Shown piece by piece: positions 1 through 8,212 of a stretch of DNA of 64,000 nucleotides. The translations under genes were made by a program, and so were the position numbers. Numbering within the stretch: position 1 is the first letter of the stretch; each line of letters starts with the position of its first letter. This DNA is from CAVOAK01 sp965217615 (GTDB lineage Bacteria > Pseudomonadota > Alphaproteobacteria > UBA8366 > CAVOAK01). Below the pieces are notes generated by a model. The model searched no databases and was not told where the DNA came from. It saw only the letters and a program-made list of their open reading frames with translations. The stretch is from assembly GCA_965217615.1 (NCBI GenBank), contig CBDCIT010000048.1, forward strand, positions 1 to 64,000. Reading direction: 5' to 3'.

Positions 1-469
1 GGCGGTGAAATGCATCGGCACGTTGGGACCAAGTTCCTCCATCACCCACTGCGTCATTTCTTCGATCTCGGATTCCGAATCGTTCTCATCTGGAATCAAC
101 AGCGTCGTCAATTCAACCCAGACTTCGGTTTCATGCCTCAGATACTTGAGAGTATCCAATACCGGCGCCAGCGAGGATGAGCACAGACGCATATAGAATT
201 CCTCGGTAAAAGCCTTAAGGTCGACGTCGACCGCATCCATGTGGTCGTAAAACTCGACGCGCGGTTCCGGACATATGTAGCCCGCAGATACAGCCACATT
301 CTTGACCCCGCGTTCACGGCATGCGTCTGCTACGTCAACCGCGTATTCGAGGAAAATTACGGGGTCGTTATATGTGTAGGCAACCGAGCGGCAACCGGTT
401 TTGAGCGCCGCTTCAGCCAGCAACTCCGGTGACGCAGCATCGGCAAGCGTGTCGATCTCGCGGGACTTA

Positions 470-1412
470 GAGCCGATCCAGGAAGTTGTTGAATCGGATG
501 AGTCGTTTGTGATTCATTGTCGGGCACCCGAAACATTCTGGAGGGGTGCGCGATGTGGACGCCTGAACACCGGCAAGCCGCCGCACGGCGCGGCTTGCGT
601 TACCCGAGCGATCCGACGGATGCGGAGTGGGCGCTGATCGAGCCAATGATCCCGCCGGCGCGGCGGTCGGCCGCGCGACGTGAACGTCCGCGAGGTGCTC
701 AACGGGATCTTCTATGTTCTTTGGACGGGCTGCCAGTGGTCGGCGCTGCCCAAAGACCTGCCGCCGAAGTCGACGGCACATCACTACTTCATGCTGTGGG
801 ACTGGGACGGCACGCTCGAGCGCATCCACCACGCGCTCTATGTGGCGGTACGCGACCGGGAAGGGCGCGAGGCGAGCCCATCGGCGGCGGTGATCGACAG
901 CCAGAGCGCCAAGGGAGCGCAAAAAGGGGGGCTTCGCTCGACCCGCAGGGCTTCGATGCGGGCAAGAAGGTCACGGGGCGCAAGCGCCACATCCTCGTCG
1001 ATACACTCGGCCTATTGTTGAGCGTCATCGTCCATCCCGCCGACGTGCAGGATCGCGACGGCGCCCGCGAGCTGCTTCGAACCGCGCGCCGTTCGTTCCC
1101 CTTCATCGAGACCATCTTCGCCGACGGCGGCTACCAGGGGCCGAGGATGGCGGCGACCGTCGCCACGACCGGCTGCTGGAAGCTGGAAATCGTTAAGCGC
1201 ACCGACGCGCACCGCTTCGTGGCCCTGCCGAAACGCTGGATCGTGGAGCGAACGTTCGCCTGGATCAGCCGCAACCGGCGCCTCGCCCGCGACTTCGAGC
1301 GATATGCCAGAACCGTTGTCGCCTTCGTCCGTCTCGCCATGATCCGCATCATGCTCAGGCGTTTGACACCGCCAACCCCTTGTCGATGAGCGGCAAGTTC
1401 TTGGATCGGCTC
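470..1412 (+). mobile_element. IS5-family insertion sequence (IS427-like), 943 bp
   Basis: The element has imperfect terminal inverted repeats beginning GAGCCGATCCAGGAAGTTG on the left and GAGCCGATCCAAGAACTTG on the right (reverse complement). It is flanked by a 3-bp direct repeat TTA (467-469 and 1413-1415), as expected for IS5-family members that target TNA. It carries one transposase region with the DDE-type blocks VIDSQSAKG, ADGGYQG and ERTFAWISRNRRLARDFER. It interrupts amrS. Family assignment rests on these motifs; the subgroup is inferred from length and target size. Confidence 0.9.
553..1389 (+). pseudogene. IS5-family transposase, reading frame changes twice
   Basis: DDE transposase of the IS5 element. 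Translation from ATG 553 (Shine-Dalgarno GGAGGGG just upstream) gives MWTPEHRQAAARRGLRYPSD..., but at about 670 homology moves to the second frame (NVREVLNGIFYVLWTGCQW). It returns to the first frame at a run of five A and six G near 921-932, giving LDPQGFDAGKKVTGRKRH and the C-terminal DDE block to 1389. The second change is a -1 shift on an A5G6 slippery run and could be programmed, as in some IS427-group elements. The first change has no slippery run and looks like an indel that inactivates this copy. Confidence 0.8.
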
Positions 1413-1814
1413 TTAGAGATATCCCAGTTCTGGCAGAACTTGCAGGTGAGGTTGCAGCCGGCGGTGCCAAACGACATGACTGGCGTGCCCGGTAAGAAGT
1501 GATTGAGTGGTTTCTTCTCGATCGGATCGATGCAGAAGCCGCTGGATCGGCCATAGGTCGTGAGAACCATTTGGTCGCCCGTCCTCCCGCGCACGAAACA
1601 AAGTCCACGCTGTCCTTCATGCAGCTTGCAGAATCGCGGGCAGAGATCGCATTGCACACGGCCGTCCTCCAGCCAATGCCAATAGCGCGCTGGGACGCCT
1701 TCAATTCCATTGTTTTCGGATACTTGGGTCATTCCATCCTGCATCCTATATATAGGAGAGTATCCAACAGGTTCGAGTGCGCCGTCCAAGAAAGAAATGG
1801 CCGAGCGTGACCGG

Positions 1815-1844
1815 TTGCGCCTGGATGTGGCGGTTCGGTATCAT
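1815..1844 (+). promoter_or_regulatory. Candidate sigma-70-type promoter for amrB-amrA
   Basis: TTGCGC (1815-1820) and TATCAT (1839-1844) are separated by 18 bp, 31 bp upstream of the amrB ATG at 1876. It lies in the short divergent region between amrS and amrB. This is a pattern match only. Confidence 0.35.
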
Positions 1845-1875
1845 TTGAACCTAAAAATGGCGAGGCACACAAGCG

Positions 1876-2673
1876 ATGTCATCAATCCGCCAAGCAGCCG
1901 TGGCCGGCCGGTTCTACCCAGATAATCCTGGCGAACTGCATGCTGCCGTCGTGAACTACCTGTCCGAAGCAGTAAGCAAGGCGCCAGCCCGGACTTGGCT
2001 TCCCAAGGCGATCATAGTGCCGCACGCGGGCTACGTGTACTCAGCACCCGTTGCCGCGCCGGCATACGATGCGCTTCGTGACGTCGCCGAACGCATTCGT
2101 CGAGTCATATTGCTCGGCCCCAACCATCGGGTTCCTCTAAGCACGATTGCCGCGCCGAGTGTCGACGCCTTCGCCACGCCAAATGGCGAAGTGCCGCTGG
2201 ACCGCAGCGCCATAGATGCCATTCTCGAACTGGCCCAGGTCGAGATCAACGACGAGGCACATGCAGAGGAGCACGCGCTTGAGGTCCACCTCCCATTCCT
2301 CATCGAAGTTCTAGGCGATTTTTCCTTGGTGCCACTTGTCGTCGGTTCGATCGGTCACGAGGCCGTTGCAGAGGTGCTAAGGCGTTTGTGGGGCGGTGAT
2401 GAGACGCTAATCGTCATTTCAACAGACCTCAGCCACTATCAAAGCTACGAACAGGCGCGGCATCTCGATCAACAGACTGCCGATGCCATCGAGGCGCTGC
2501 GGCCGGAAGCGATTTCACAAGGCGGCGCCTGTGGCCGATTCCCCGTGGGTGGGCTGCTGCAGCTGGCTGGCGAGCGAGAACTGAGGATCGAACGTCTCGA
2601 CCTACGCAATTCCGGCGATACCGCAGGTCCGCGTGACCGGGTCGTCGGTTATGGATCCTGGATCCTTGGCTGA
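1876..2673 (+). CDS. amrB: AmmeMemoRadiSam system protein B (MEMO1-like)
   Basis: MEMO1 family protein of 265 residues, the usual bacterial length. Family hallmarks are visible in order: GRFYP near the N-terminus, VPHAGYVYSAP (first conserved His), LLGPNH (second His), EEHALEVHLPFL, STDLSHYQ (third His) and the Cys-containing GGACGRFPVGG block near the C-terminus. In human MEMO1 the equivalent His/Asp/Cys residues line a metal site related to extradiol dioxygenases. The bacterial reaction is unknown. Start ATG 1876 matches the family N-terminus (RQAAVAGRFYP). It overlaps amrA and is divergent from amrS, so the three genes form one locus. Cytosolic; no signal peptide or membrane segment. Confidence 0.93.
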   Translation: MSSIRQAAVAGRFYPDNPGELHAAVVNYLSEAVSKAPARTWLPKAIIVPHAGYVYSAPVAAPAYDALRDVAERIRRVILLGPNHRVPLSTIAAPSVDAFATPNGEVPLDRSAIDAILELAQVEINDEAHAEEHALEVHLPFLIEVLGDFSLVPLVVGSIGHEAVAEVLRRLWGGDETLIVISTDLSHYQSYEQARHLDQQTADAIEALRPEAISQGGACGRFPVGGLLQLAGERELRIERLDLRNSGDTAGPRDRVVGYGSWILG

Positions 2674-3304
2674 TCAACCAATCAACAACGATCGGGACCT
2701 GTTGAGCTGCCACGGCGCAGCATTGCTGCGGGCCGCGGCACACGCCATTGAGTTCGGGCTCGAACACGGACGCGCGCCGAAGGTCTCACTGGGCAAGCTG
2801 CCCGCCGCGCTCAGGCAAAACCGTGCAACCTTTGTAACGCTGACGCGCCGTAACCGCCTGCGTGGATGCGTCGGCACGGTGTCCCCCTGTCGGCCTCTGA
2901 TAGCTGACGCAACAGCCAACGGCTATGCCGCCGCGTTCCGAGACCCGCGATTCCCGTCGCTGACACCTAAGGAGCGAGATCAGATCAGCCTTTCGCTCAC
3001 CCTTTTGGGCCGGGAGGCGGAGTTGTCCTTTTCGGACGAAGCCGACTTGCTGAACCAACTCGTTCCCCGACACGACGGTCTCATTATCGCCGATCAGGGA
3101 AAGCGGGCAGTATTTCTGCCGCAGGTGTGGAAGAATTTGTCAGACCCCGCCGAATTTCTGCGCGAACTCAAGCTCAAGGCGGGATGGGACAGCGAATATT
3201 GGTCCTCTACATTAAGGGCTTGGCGTTTCTCAGCACTCTCGGTTTATCCGCGCAGCGCCGCTACGACATCGGTCAACGTCAAGGAAGATGCCGACGCCGT
3301 CTGA
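2651..3304 (+). CDS. amrA: AmmeMemoRadiSam system protein A (AMMECR1 domain)
   Basis: AMMECR1-domain protein of about 217 residues. The family signature LRGCVGTVSPCRPL is present, followed by AFRDPRFPSLTPKE and ISLSLTLLGREAEL, and the terminal region LKLKAGWDSEYW...RFSALSVY. The molecular function of AMMECR1 proteins is not established; the recurrent triad with MEMO and a radical SAM protein suggests joint action. The ATG at 2651 overlaps amrB by 23 bases; a GTG at 2633 is an alternative start. The tight overlap indicates translational coupling with amrB. Confidence 0.9.
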   Translation: MDPGSLADQPINNDRDLLSCHGAALLRAAAHAIEFGLEHGRAPKVSLGKLPAALRQNRATFVTLTRRNRLRGCVGTVSPCRPLIADATANGYAAAFRDPRFPSLTPKERDQISLSLTLLGREAELSFSDEADLLNQLVPRHDGLIIADQGKRAVFLPQVWKNLSDPAEFLRELKLKAGWDSEYWSSTLRAWRFSALSVYPRSAATTSVNVKEDADAV

Positions 3305-3325
3305 CGCGTATGAGTGCCGCGATCG

Positions 3326-3353
3326 TTGACCGATTCCTCCGCACCCTTATGAT
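3326..3353 (+). promoter_or_regulatory. Candidate promoter for first Mo-hydroxylase gene
   Basis: TTGACC (3326-3331), 16-bp spacer, TATGAT (3348-3353), 36 bp before the start at 3390. The same hexamer pair with the same spacing occurs before the third paralogue at 8156-8183, which strengthens the call. Confidence 0.45.
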
Positions 3354-3389
3354 CGCGGCAGCAGTATGCATCCGAGAGCGCAATCCCGC

Positions 3390-5708
3390 ATGACAGATTC
3401 CGGTATTGGCCAGCCCGTTCGACGTCGGGAGGATTCGCGGCTGCTGACGGGGCGCGGCGCCTTCACCGACGACTTTAGTCTCCCCGACCAGACTTACGCC
3501 TACGTCCTACGCTCGCCACACGCCCACGCGCGCATCGCCGATATCGACACAAGCTCCGCCAAGGCCGCAGACGGCGTTCTTGCCGTCCTAACAGCCGCCG
3601 ATATCAAGTCGGCAGGATTGGGAACCCTCCCGTGTCTATTTCCAGTAACCCAACGCGACGGTTCGCCGATGATATCGCCCGTACGACCCATCCTCGCCGA
3701 CGGATTTGTGCGCCACGTCGGCAATGCCGTCGCATTTGTGGTCGCAACCAAACTGTCACAGGCTAAAGATGCCGCCGAGCTGATCGAAGTCGATTATGAG
3801 CCGCTTCCGGCTGTCGTTGACACGAAAGGCGCCAGCAGTGCCGGCGCACCGCAGGTCTGGCCGCAAGCCGAGAACAACACCTGCTACATCTGGGAAACCG
3901 GCGACCGCGAGGCAACCGACGCTGCATTCGCCAACGCCACAAATGTTGCAGAACTCGAGCTCATCAACAACCGTGTCGTCGTCGCTGCCATAGAGCCGCG
4001 TGCGCTGCTGGGACAGTGGGACGGCACGCGTTACACACTGTACGCACCCACACAAGGCGTGCACGGCATGCGTCGCCAACTCGCAAACCATATCTTCAAC
4101 TTGCCGGAAGAGACATTCCGGATCGTGACACCGGACGTCGGCGGTAGTTTCGGCATGAAGAACCGGCTCTACCCAGAGCTGCCGCTCGTCTTGTTCACCG
4201 CCCGCGAGCTAGGACGGCCCGTGAAGTGGACCGCGGATCGGAGTGAGAGCTTTCTCGCCGACACGCAAGGCCGCGATCAGGTCAACCATGCGGAGTTGGC
4301 CCTTGATGCCGAAGGTCGGATACAGGCGTTGCGTGTCGACACCCGCTATAACGTCGGCGCCTATCTCTCCCAATTCGGCCCCGGCATAGCGACAGGGACG
4401 AAGGTGGCGCTGCAGATCGGCGCCTACAATATTCCCCATGTCTTTGGCCGCGTAACCGGGGTCTTCACCAATACGGTTCCGGTTGACGCCTATCGGGGAG
4501 CTGGCCGGCCGGAAGCGGGCTATGTGATCGAACGGCTGGTCGACGCCGCCGCCCGAAAGTTCAAGATGGATCCGGCCGAGTTCCGCCGCCTAAATTTCGT
4601 TGTACCTGAAGCAATGCCACACACAACGGCCCTCGACCTGACGTATGACAGCGGAGAGTTCCGCCGCAACCTCGACGAAGGGCTGGCACTGGGTGAATAT
4701 GAGGGCTTTGAGAAACGCCGGTCAGCGTCGGAAGCGGCCGGGATGCTGCGCGGCTGCGGCATGGCCTATCATCTGGAAAATTCGTCGATGGGCGGCGCTG
4801 AAACAACTCATATCCGCGTCGAGCCATCGGGTGATGTGACGATGATCCAAGGCACACAGTCCGGCGGCCAGGGTCATGCGACGATCTTTCCGCAGATTGC
4901 CGCCGACCGGTTGGGAATCGAAGTCGACCGTATTGAGCTGATCCAAGGCGACACAGACCTGGTCGCCACGGGCGCTGGCACCGGCGGCTCAAAGTCTACG
5001 GGCGTTGGTGGCGTTTCCTGTGATCGGGCGGCAGTTGCCGTGATCGAACGAGGACGTGTGATTGCCAGCCATGTCCTGGAGGCTGCGCCAGCCGATATCG
5101 AATTTGCGAATGGACTGTTTACGGTTGCTGGCACCGACCGCAGCCGCACCTTGTTCGAGATTGCCGAGGCTGCTCAGAATCCAAAAAACCTGCCTGATGA
5201 AACAGAGACGGGCCTCTTCGGTAGCGGCGAATTCGGGTCCAACGTGGCGTCGTTTGCCAACGGCTGCCATCTCTGCGAGGTCGAAATCGACCCGGGAACA
5301 GGAACGATCGACATCGTGCGCTACTCGGTGGTCAGCGACTTCGGTACGGTGATCAACCCTCTCCTGACCGCGGGCCAGGTTCATGGAGGCGTTGCTCAGG
5401 GCGCCGGTCAAGCGTTACTCGAACATTGCGTCTATGAAGAGGGTACAGGACAGTTCCTCAGCGGCTCGTTCATGGACTACGCCGTGCCTCGAGCCGACAA
5501 TCTGCCCTTCATCGACATATCCTTGCCCGATGACATTCCAAGCCAGACCAATCCCATGGGGATTAAAGGTGCCGGAGAATCCGGGACAGTTGGTGCGCCA
5601 CCGGCAGTCGTCAACGCATTGGCAAAATTTGGCATAGACAACATAGATATGCCAACGACGCCGGAACGGGTTTGGCAGATTGTTAACGGCGGCGGCTCCG
5701 CCGACTAG
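3390..5708 (+). CDS. Xanthine dehydrogenase/CO dehydrogenase family molybdopterin-binding large subunit (paralogue 1)
   Basis: Large, molybdenum-cofactor-binding subunit of a CoxL/XdhB-type hydroxylase, 772 residues. N-terminal domain starts GIGQPVRRREDSRLLTGRGA. The Mo-binding part holds VTPDVGGSFGMKN, the loop AYRGAGR at 367-373 (the form II type, not AYRCSFR of true CO dehydrogenase), GQGHATIFPQIAADRLG, GTGGSKSTG, and GAGESGTVGAP with the expected catalytic Glu at 730. A form II loop argues for an organic substrate such as an aldehyde or N-heterocycle; the substrate cannot be read from sequence. No FAD or 2Fe-2S subunit gene lies nearby. About as long as paralogues 2 and 3 and very close to 2, so a tandem duplication. 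Start at 3390 was preferred to 3366 because both paralogues begin at the same residue. Confidence 0.93.
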   Translation: MTDSGIGQPVRRREDSRLLTGRGAFTDDFSLPDQTYAYVLRSPHAHARIADIDTSSAKAADGVLAVLTAADIKSAGLGTLPCLFPVTQRDGSPMISPVRPILADGFVRHVGNAVAFVVATKLSQAKDAAELIEVDYEPLPAVVDTKGASSAGAPQVWPQAENNTCYIWETGDREATDAAFANATNVAELELINNRVVVAAIEPRALLGQWDGTRYTLYAPTQGVHGMRRQLANHIFNLPEETFRIVTPDVGGSFGMKNRLYPELPLVLFTARELGRPVKWTADRSESFLADTQGRDQVNHAELALDAEGRIQALRVDTRYNVGAYLSQFGPGIATGTKVALQIGAYNIPHVFGRVTGVFTNTVPVDAYRGAGRPEAGYVIERLVDAAARKFKMDPAEFRRLNFVVPEAMPHTTALDLTYDSGEFRRNLDEGLALGEYEGFEKRRSASEAAGMLRGCGMAYHLENSSMGGAETTHIRVEPSGDVTMIQGTQSGGQGHATIFPQIAADRLGIEVDRIELIQGDTDLVATGAGTGGSKSTGVGGVSCDRAAVAVIERGRVIASHVLEAAPADIEFANGLFTVAGTDRSRTLFEIAEAAQNPKNLPDETETGLFGSGEFGSNVASFANGCHLCEVEIDPGTGTIDIVRYSVVSDFGTVINPLLTAGQVHGGVAQGAGQALLEHCVYEEGTGQFLSGSFMDYAVPRADNLPFIDISLPDDIPSQTNPMGIKGAGESGTVGAPPAVVNALAKFGIDNIDMPTTPERVWQIVNGGGSAD

Positions 5709-5794
5709 TGTCTGACGCGTGCTGTGCCTGTTGACGGTGTCCAGCCCAAGCCCAAATTCGCGGCTCCTGCGGTCTGTCTGAAAAACAGGTCAAC

Positions 5795-8125
5795 ATGACA
5801 GAGTCCGGCATCGGCCAACCCCTACGACGCAAGGAGGACCTACGTTTTCTGACGGGGCGTAGTGCCTTTACCGACGACTTCAACCTTCCAGGCCAAGTCT
5901 ACTCCTACGTCCTACGCTCCCCGCACGCCAATGCGCGCATCGCAGCTATCGACACGAGCGCGGCCCAGGCCGCAGAGGGAGTCCTTGCCGTGTTTACGGC
6001 CGATGAGATCACGGCGGCGGGGTTGGGATCGCTTCCCTGCCTGTACCCTGTAACTCAGCGCGATGGTTCACCGATGGTGACCCCCAAACGACCAATCCTC
6101 GCTGAGGGATACGTGCGCCATGTCGGCAACGCGGTCGCGTTTGTGGTCGCGGAGATGCTGTCGCAGGCCAAAGATGCAGCGGAGCTTATTGAAATAGACT
6201 ACGAGCCGCTTCCGGCGGTCGTCGATACCAAAGGTGCGAGGGACGCGGATGCACCACAGGTCTGGCCGGAAGCCCCGAAGAACACCTGTTACATTTGGGA
6301 AACCGGCAACCGCGAGGCGACTGACGCTGCATTCGCGAATGTAGCACACGTCGTGAAATTAGAGCTCGTCAACAACCGGGTCGTCGTAGCCGCGATCGAA
6401 CCCCGCGCATTGGTCGGAGATTGGGACGGTACGCGCTACACACTCCACGCGCCGACGCAAGGCGTGCACATCATGCGCCGACAGCTCGCGAACCATATCT
6501 TCGATCTGCCGGAAGAGGCGTTTCGGATCGTAACGCCGGACGTCGGTGGCAGCTTCGGCATGAAGAACAAGCTTAACCCCGAACTGCCGCTCGTCCTGTT
6601 CGCAGCCCGCGCGCTGGGCCGGCCAGTCAAATGGACCGCAGACCGGAGCGAGAGCTTTCTTGCCGACACCCAGGGCCGGGATCAAGTCAACCGCGCCGAA
6701 CTCGCCATCGACGCCGAAGGCCGGATACAGGCGTTGCGGGTCGATACTCTTTACAACGTCGGAGCCTATCTGTCTCAGATCGGACCGGCAATCCCGATCG
6801 GCTCAAAAGTGGCCTTACAAATCGGCGCCTACAATATCCCTTATGTTTTCAGCCGTGTCACCGGGGTTTTCACCCATACGGTTCCGGTTGACGGCTATCG
6901 CGGGGCGGGCCGGCCGGAGGCAGGCTATGTGATCGAGCGTCTGGTCGATGCCGCGGCCCGCAAACTCGAGATGGACCCCGCGGAGTTTCGCCGCCTCAAC
7001 TTTATTGCACCAGAGGCGATGCCACACACGACGGCCCTGGACTTGACCTATGATAGTAGTGAGTTCCGCCGCAATCTCGACGATGGACTCGCGCAGGGCG
7101 ACTACGAGGGATTTGCCGCCCGAAAAGCGGCCTCGGAATCGGCCGGAAAGCTGCGCGGTTGCGGCATAGCTTATCATCTCGAGAATTCGGCGGAGGGAGC
7201 ATCCGAGACAACGCGTATCCGCGTCGAGCCATCAGGCGATGTGACGTTGATCCAAGGTACTCAGTCCGGTGGTCAGGGCCACGCTACAATCTTTCCGCAG
7301 ATTGCGGCGGATCGACTAGGGATCGAAGTTGATCGGATTGAGTTGATCCAGGGTGACACTGATCTTGTTGCTACTGGCGCTGGTACGGGCGGCTCCAAGT
7401 CGACGGGCCTCGGCGGCGTCTCTTGCAATAGAGCGGCCGCCGCCGTGATTGAACGGGGACGATTGATCGCAAGCCACGTATTGGAGGCTGCACTGGCCGA
7501 CATCGAATATGCTGACGGTCTTTTCAAGGTCGCCGGTACTGACCGCAGCCAAACATTGTACGAAATTGTGGAAGCCGCTGAAGATCATCAAAACCTACCG
7601 GACGGCGGCGAGACAGGCCTCTTCGGTATCGGCGAATTCGGCTCGTCGGTGGCGTCATTCGCGAACGGCTGCCATCTATGCGAGGTCGAAATCGATCCTG
7701 AGACGGGCGCAATTGACATCGTGCGCTATTCGGTGGTCAGCGACATCGGCACAGTGATCAATCCTCTCCTGACAGCAGGCCGAGTGCACGGCGGCGTAGC
7801 TCAAGGCGCCGGCCAGGCAGTTCTTGAGAATTGCGTCTATGAAGAGGGCACGGGGCAGTTCCTCAGCGGCTCGTTCATGGACTATGCCGTTCCGAGAGCC
7901 GACGATTTACCCTATCTCGACGTGTCGCTTGCCGAAGGAATCCCCAGCTTGACCAACCCCATGGGCATCAAGGGCGCAGGGGAATCGGGGACAATCGGCG
8001 CACCGCCGGCTGTCGTCAATGCTGTCGTCGACGCGTTGGAACGATTTGGCGTCGACAATATAGATATGCCGACGACACCGGAGCGGGTTTGGCGGATTGT
8101 CAATAGCAGCGCCCACGCGAGCTAA
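5795..8125 (+). CDS. Xanthine dehydrogenase/CO dehydrogenase family molybdopterin-binding large subunit (paralogue 2)
   Basis: Second tandem Mo-hydroxylase large subunit, 776 residues, near-identical in domain order to the preceding gene (MTESGIGQPLRRKEDLRFLTG at the start). Key loop reads GYRGAGR at 367-373, so the Ala of the form II AYRGAGR loop is Gly here. The catalytic Glu is kept at 730 in GAGESGTIG. Most differences from paralogue 1 are conservative, pointing to a recent duplication with the active-site loop beginning to diverge. The 86-bp gap upstream holds a weak TTGACG (5731) without a good -10, so it may be co-transcribed with paralogue 1. No partner subunits are encoded next to it. 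Confidence 0.93.
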   Translation: MTESGIGQPLRRKEDLRFLTGRSAFTDDFNLPGQVYSYVLRSPHANARIAAIDTSAAQAAEGVLAVFTADEITAAGLGSLPCLYPVTQRDGSPMVTPKRPILAEGYVRHVGNAVAFVVAEMLSQAKDAAELIEIDYEPLPAVVDTKGARDADAPQVWPEAPKNTCYIWETGNREATDAAFANVAHVVKLELVNNRVVVAAIEPRALVGDWDGTRYTLHAPTQGVHIMRRQLANHIFDLPEEAFRIVTPDVGGSFGMKNKLNPELPLVLFAARALGRPVKWTADRSESFLADTQGRDQVNRAELAIDAEGRIQALRVDTLYNVGAYLSQIGPAIPIGSKVALQIGAYNIPYVFSRVTGVFTHTVPVDGYRGAGRPEAGYVIERLVDAAARKLEMDPAEFRRLNFIAPEAMPHTTALDLTYDSSEFRRNLDDGLAQGDYEGFAARKAASESAGKLRGCGIAYHLENSAEGASETTRIRVEPSGDVTLIQGTQSGGQGHATIFPQIAADRLGIEVDRIELIQGDTDLVATGAGTGGSKSTGLGGVSCNRAAAAVIERGRLIASHVLEAALADIEYADGLFKVAGTDRSQTLYEIVEAAEDHQNLPDGGETGLFGIGEFGSSVASFANGCHLCEVEIDPETGAIDIVRYSVVSDIGTVINPLLTAGRVHGGVAQGAGQAVLENCVYEEGTGQFLSGSFMDYAVPRADDLPYLDVSLAEGIPSLTNPMGIKGAGESGTIGAPPAVVNAVVDALERFGVDNIDMPTTPERVWRIVNSSAHAS

Positions 8126-8155
8126 GGTCCGCTTCCCGGCCAGCCCATATTCCAG

Positions 8156-8183
8156 TTGACCCCGCCCCGCTGGTTCCTATCAT
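8156..8183 (+). promoter_or_regulatory. Candidate promoter for third Mo-hydroxylase gene
   Basis: TTGACC (8156-8161), 16-bp spacer, TATCAT (8178-8183), 29 bp before the start codon at 8213. It mirrors the element at 3326-3353 in both hexamer and spacing. Confidence 0.45.
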
Positions 8184-8212
8184 CGCCATCGGTCAGCGGG
8201 AGGGTATTGAGA

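Larger units (their letters stand above)
1..1732 (-). pseudogene. amrS: AmmeMemoRadiSam system radical SAM enzyme, split by IS5 insertion and cut by window edge
   Basis: Radical SAM protein of the three-part AmmeMemoRadiSam system, whose reaction is not established. The 5' part (1413-1732) encodes an N-terminal cysteine cluster (CDLCPRFC) and the 4Fe-4S/SAM motif GCNLTCKFC. An IS5-type element sits at 470-1412, seven residues past the last motif cysteine. Removing the element and one copy of the 3-bp TTA duplication restores the frame exactly (...NWDISKSREIDTLAD...), and reading then stays open down to position 1, with the family's later blocks AYTYNDP, VSAGYICPEP and DVDLKAF. The gene was therefore intact until recently. 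Start chosen at 1732 because AGGATGGA precedes it; ATGs at 1744 and 1789 are possible. It is divergent from amrB. A truncated protein of about 110 residues could still be made but would lack most of the barrel. Confidence 0.9.
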
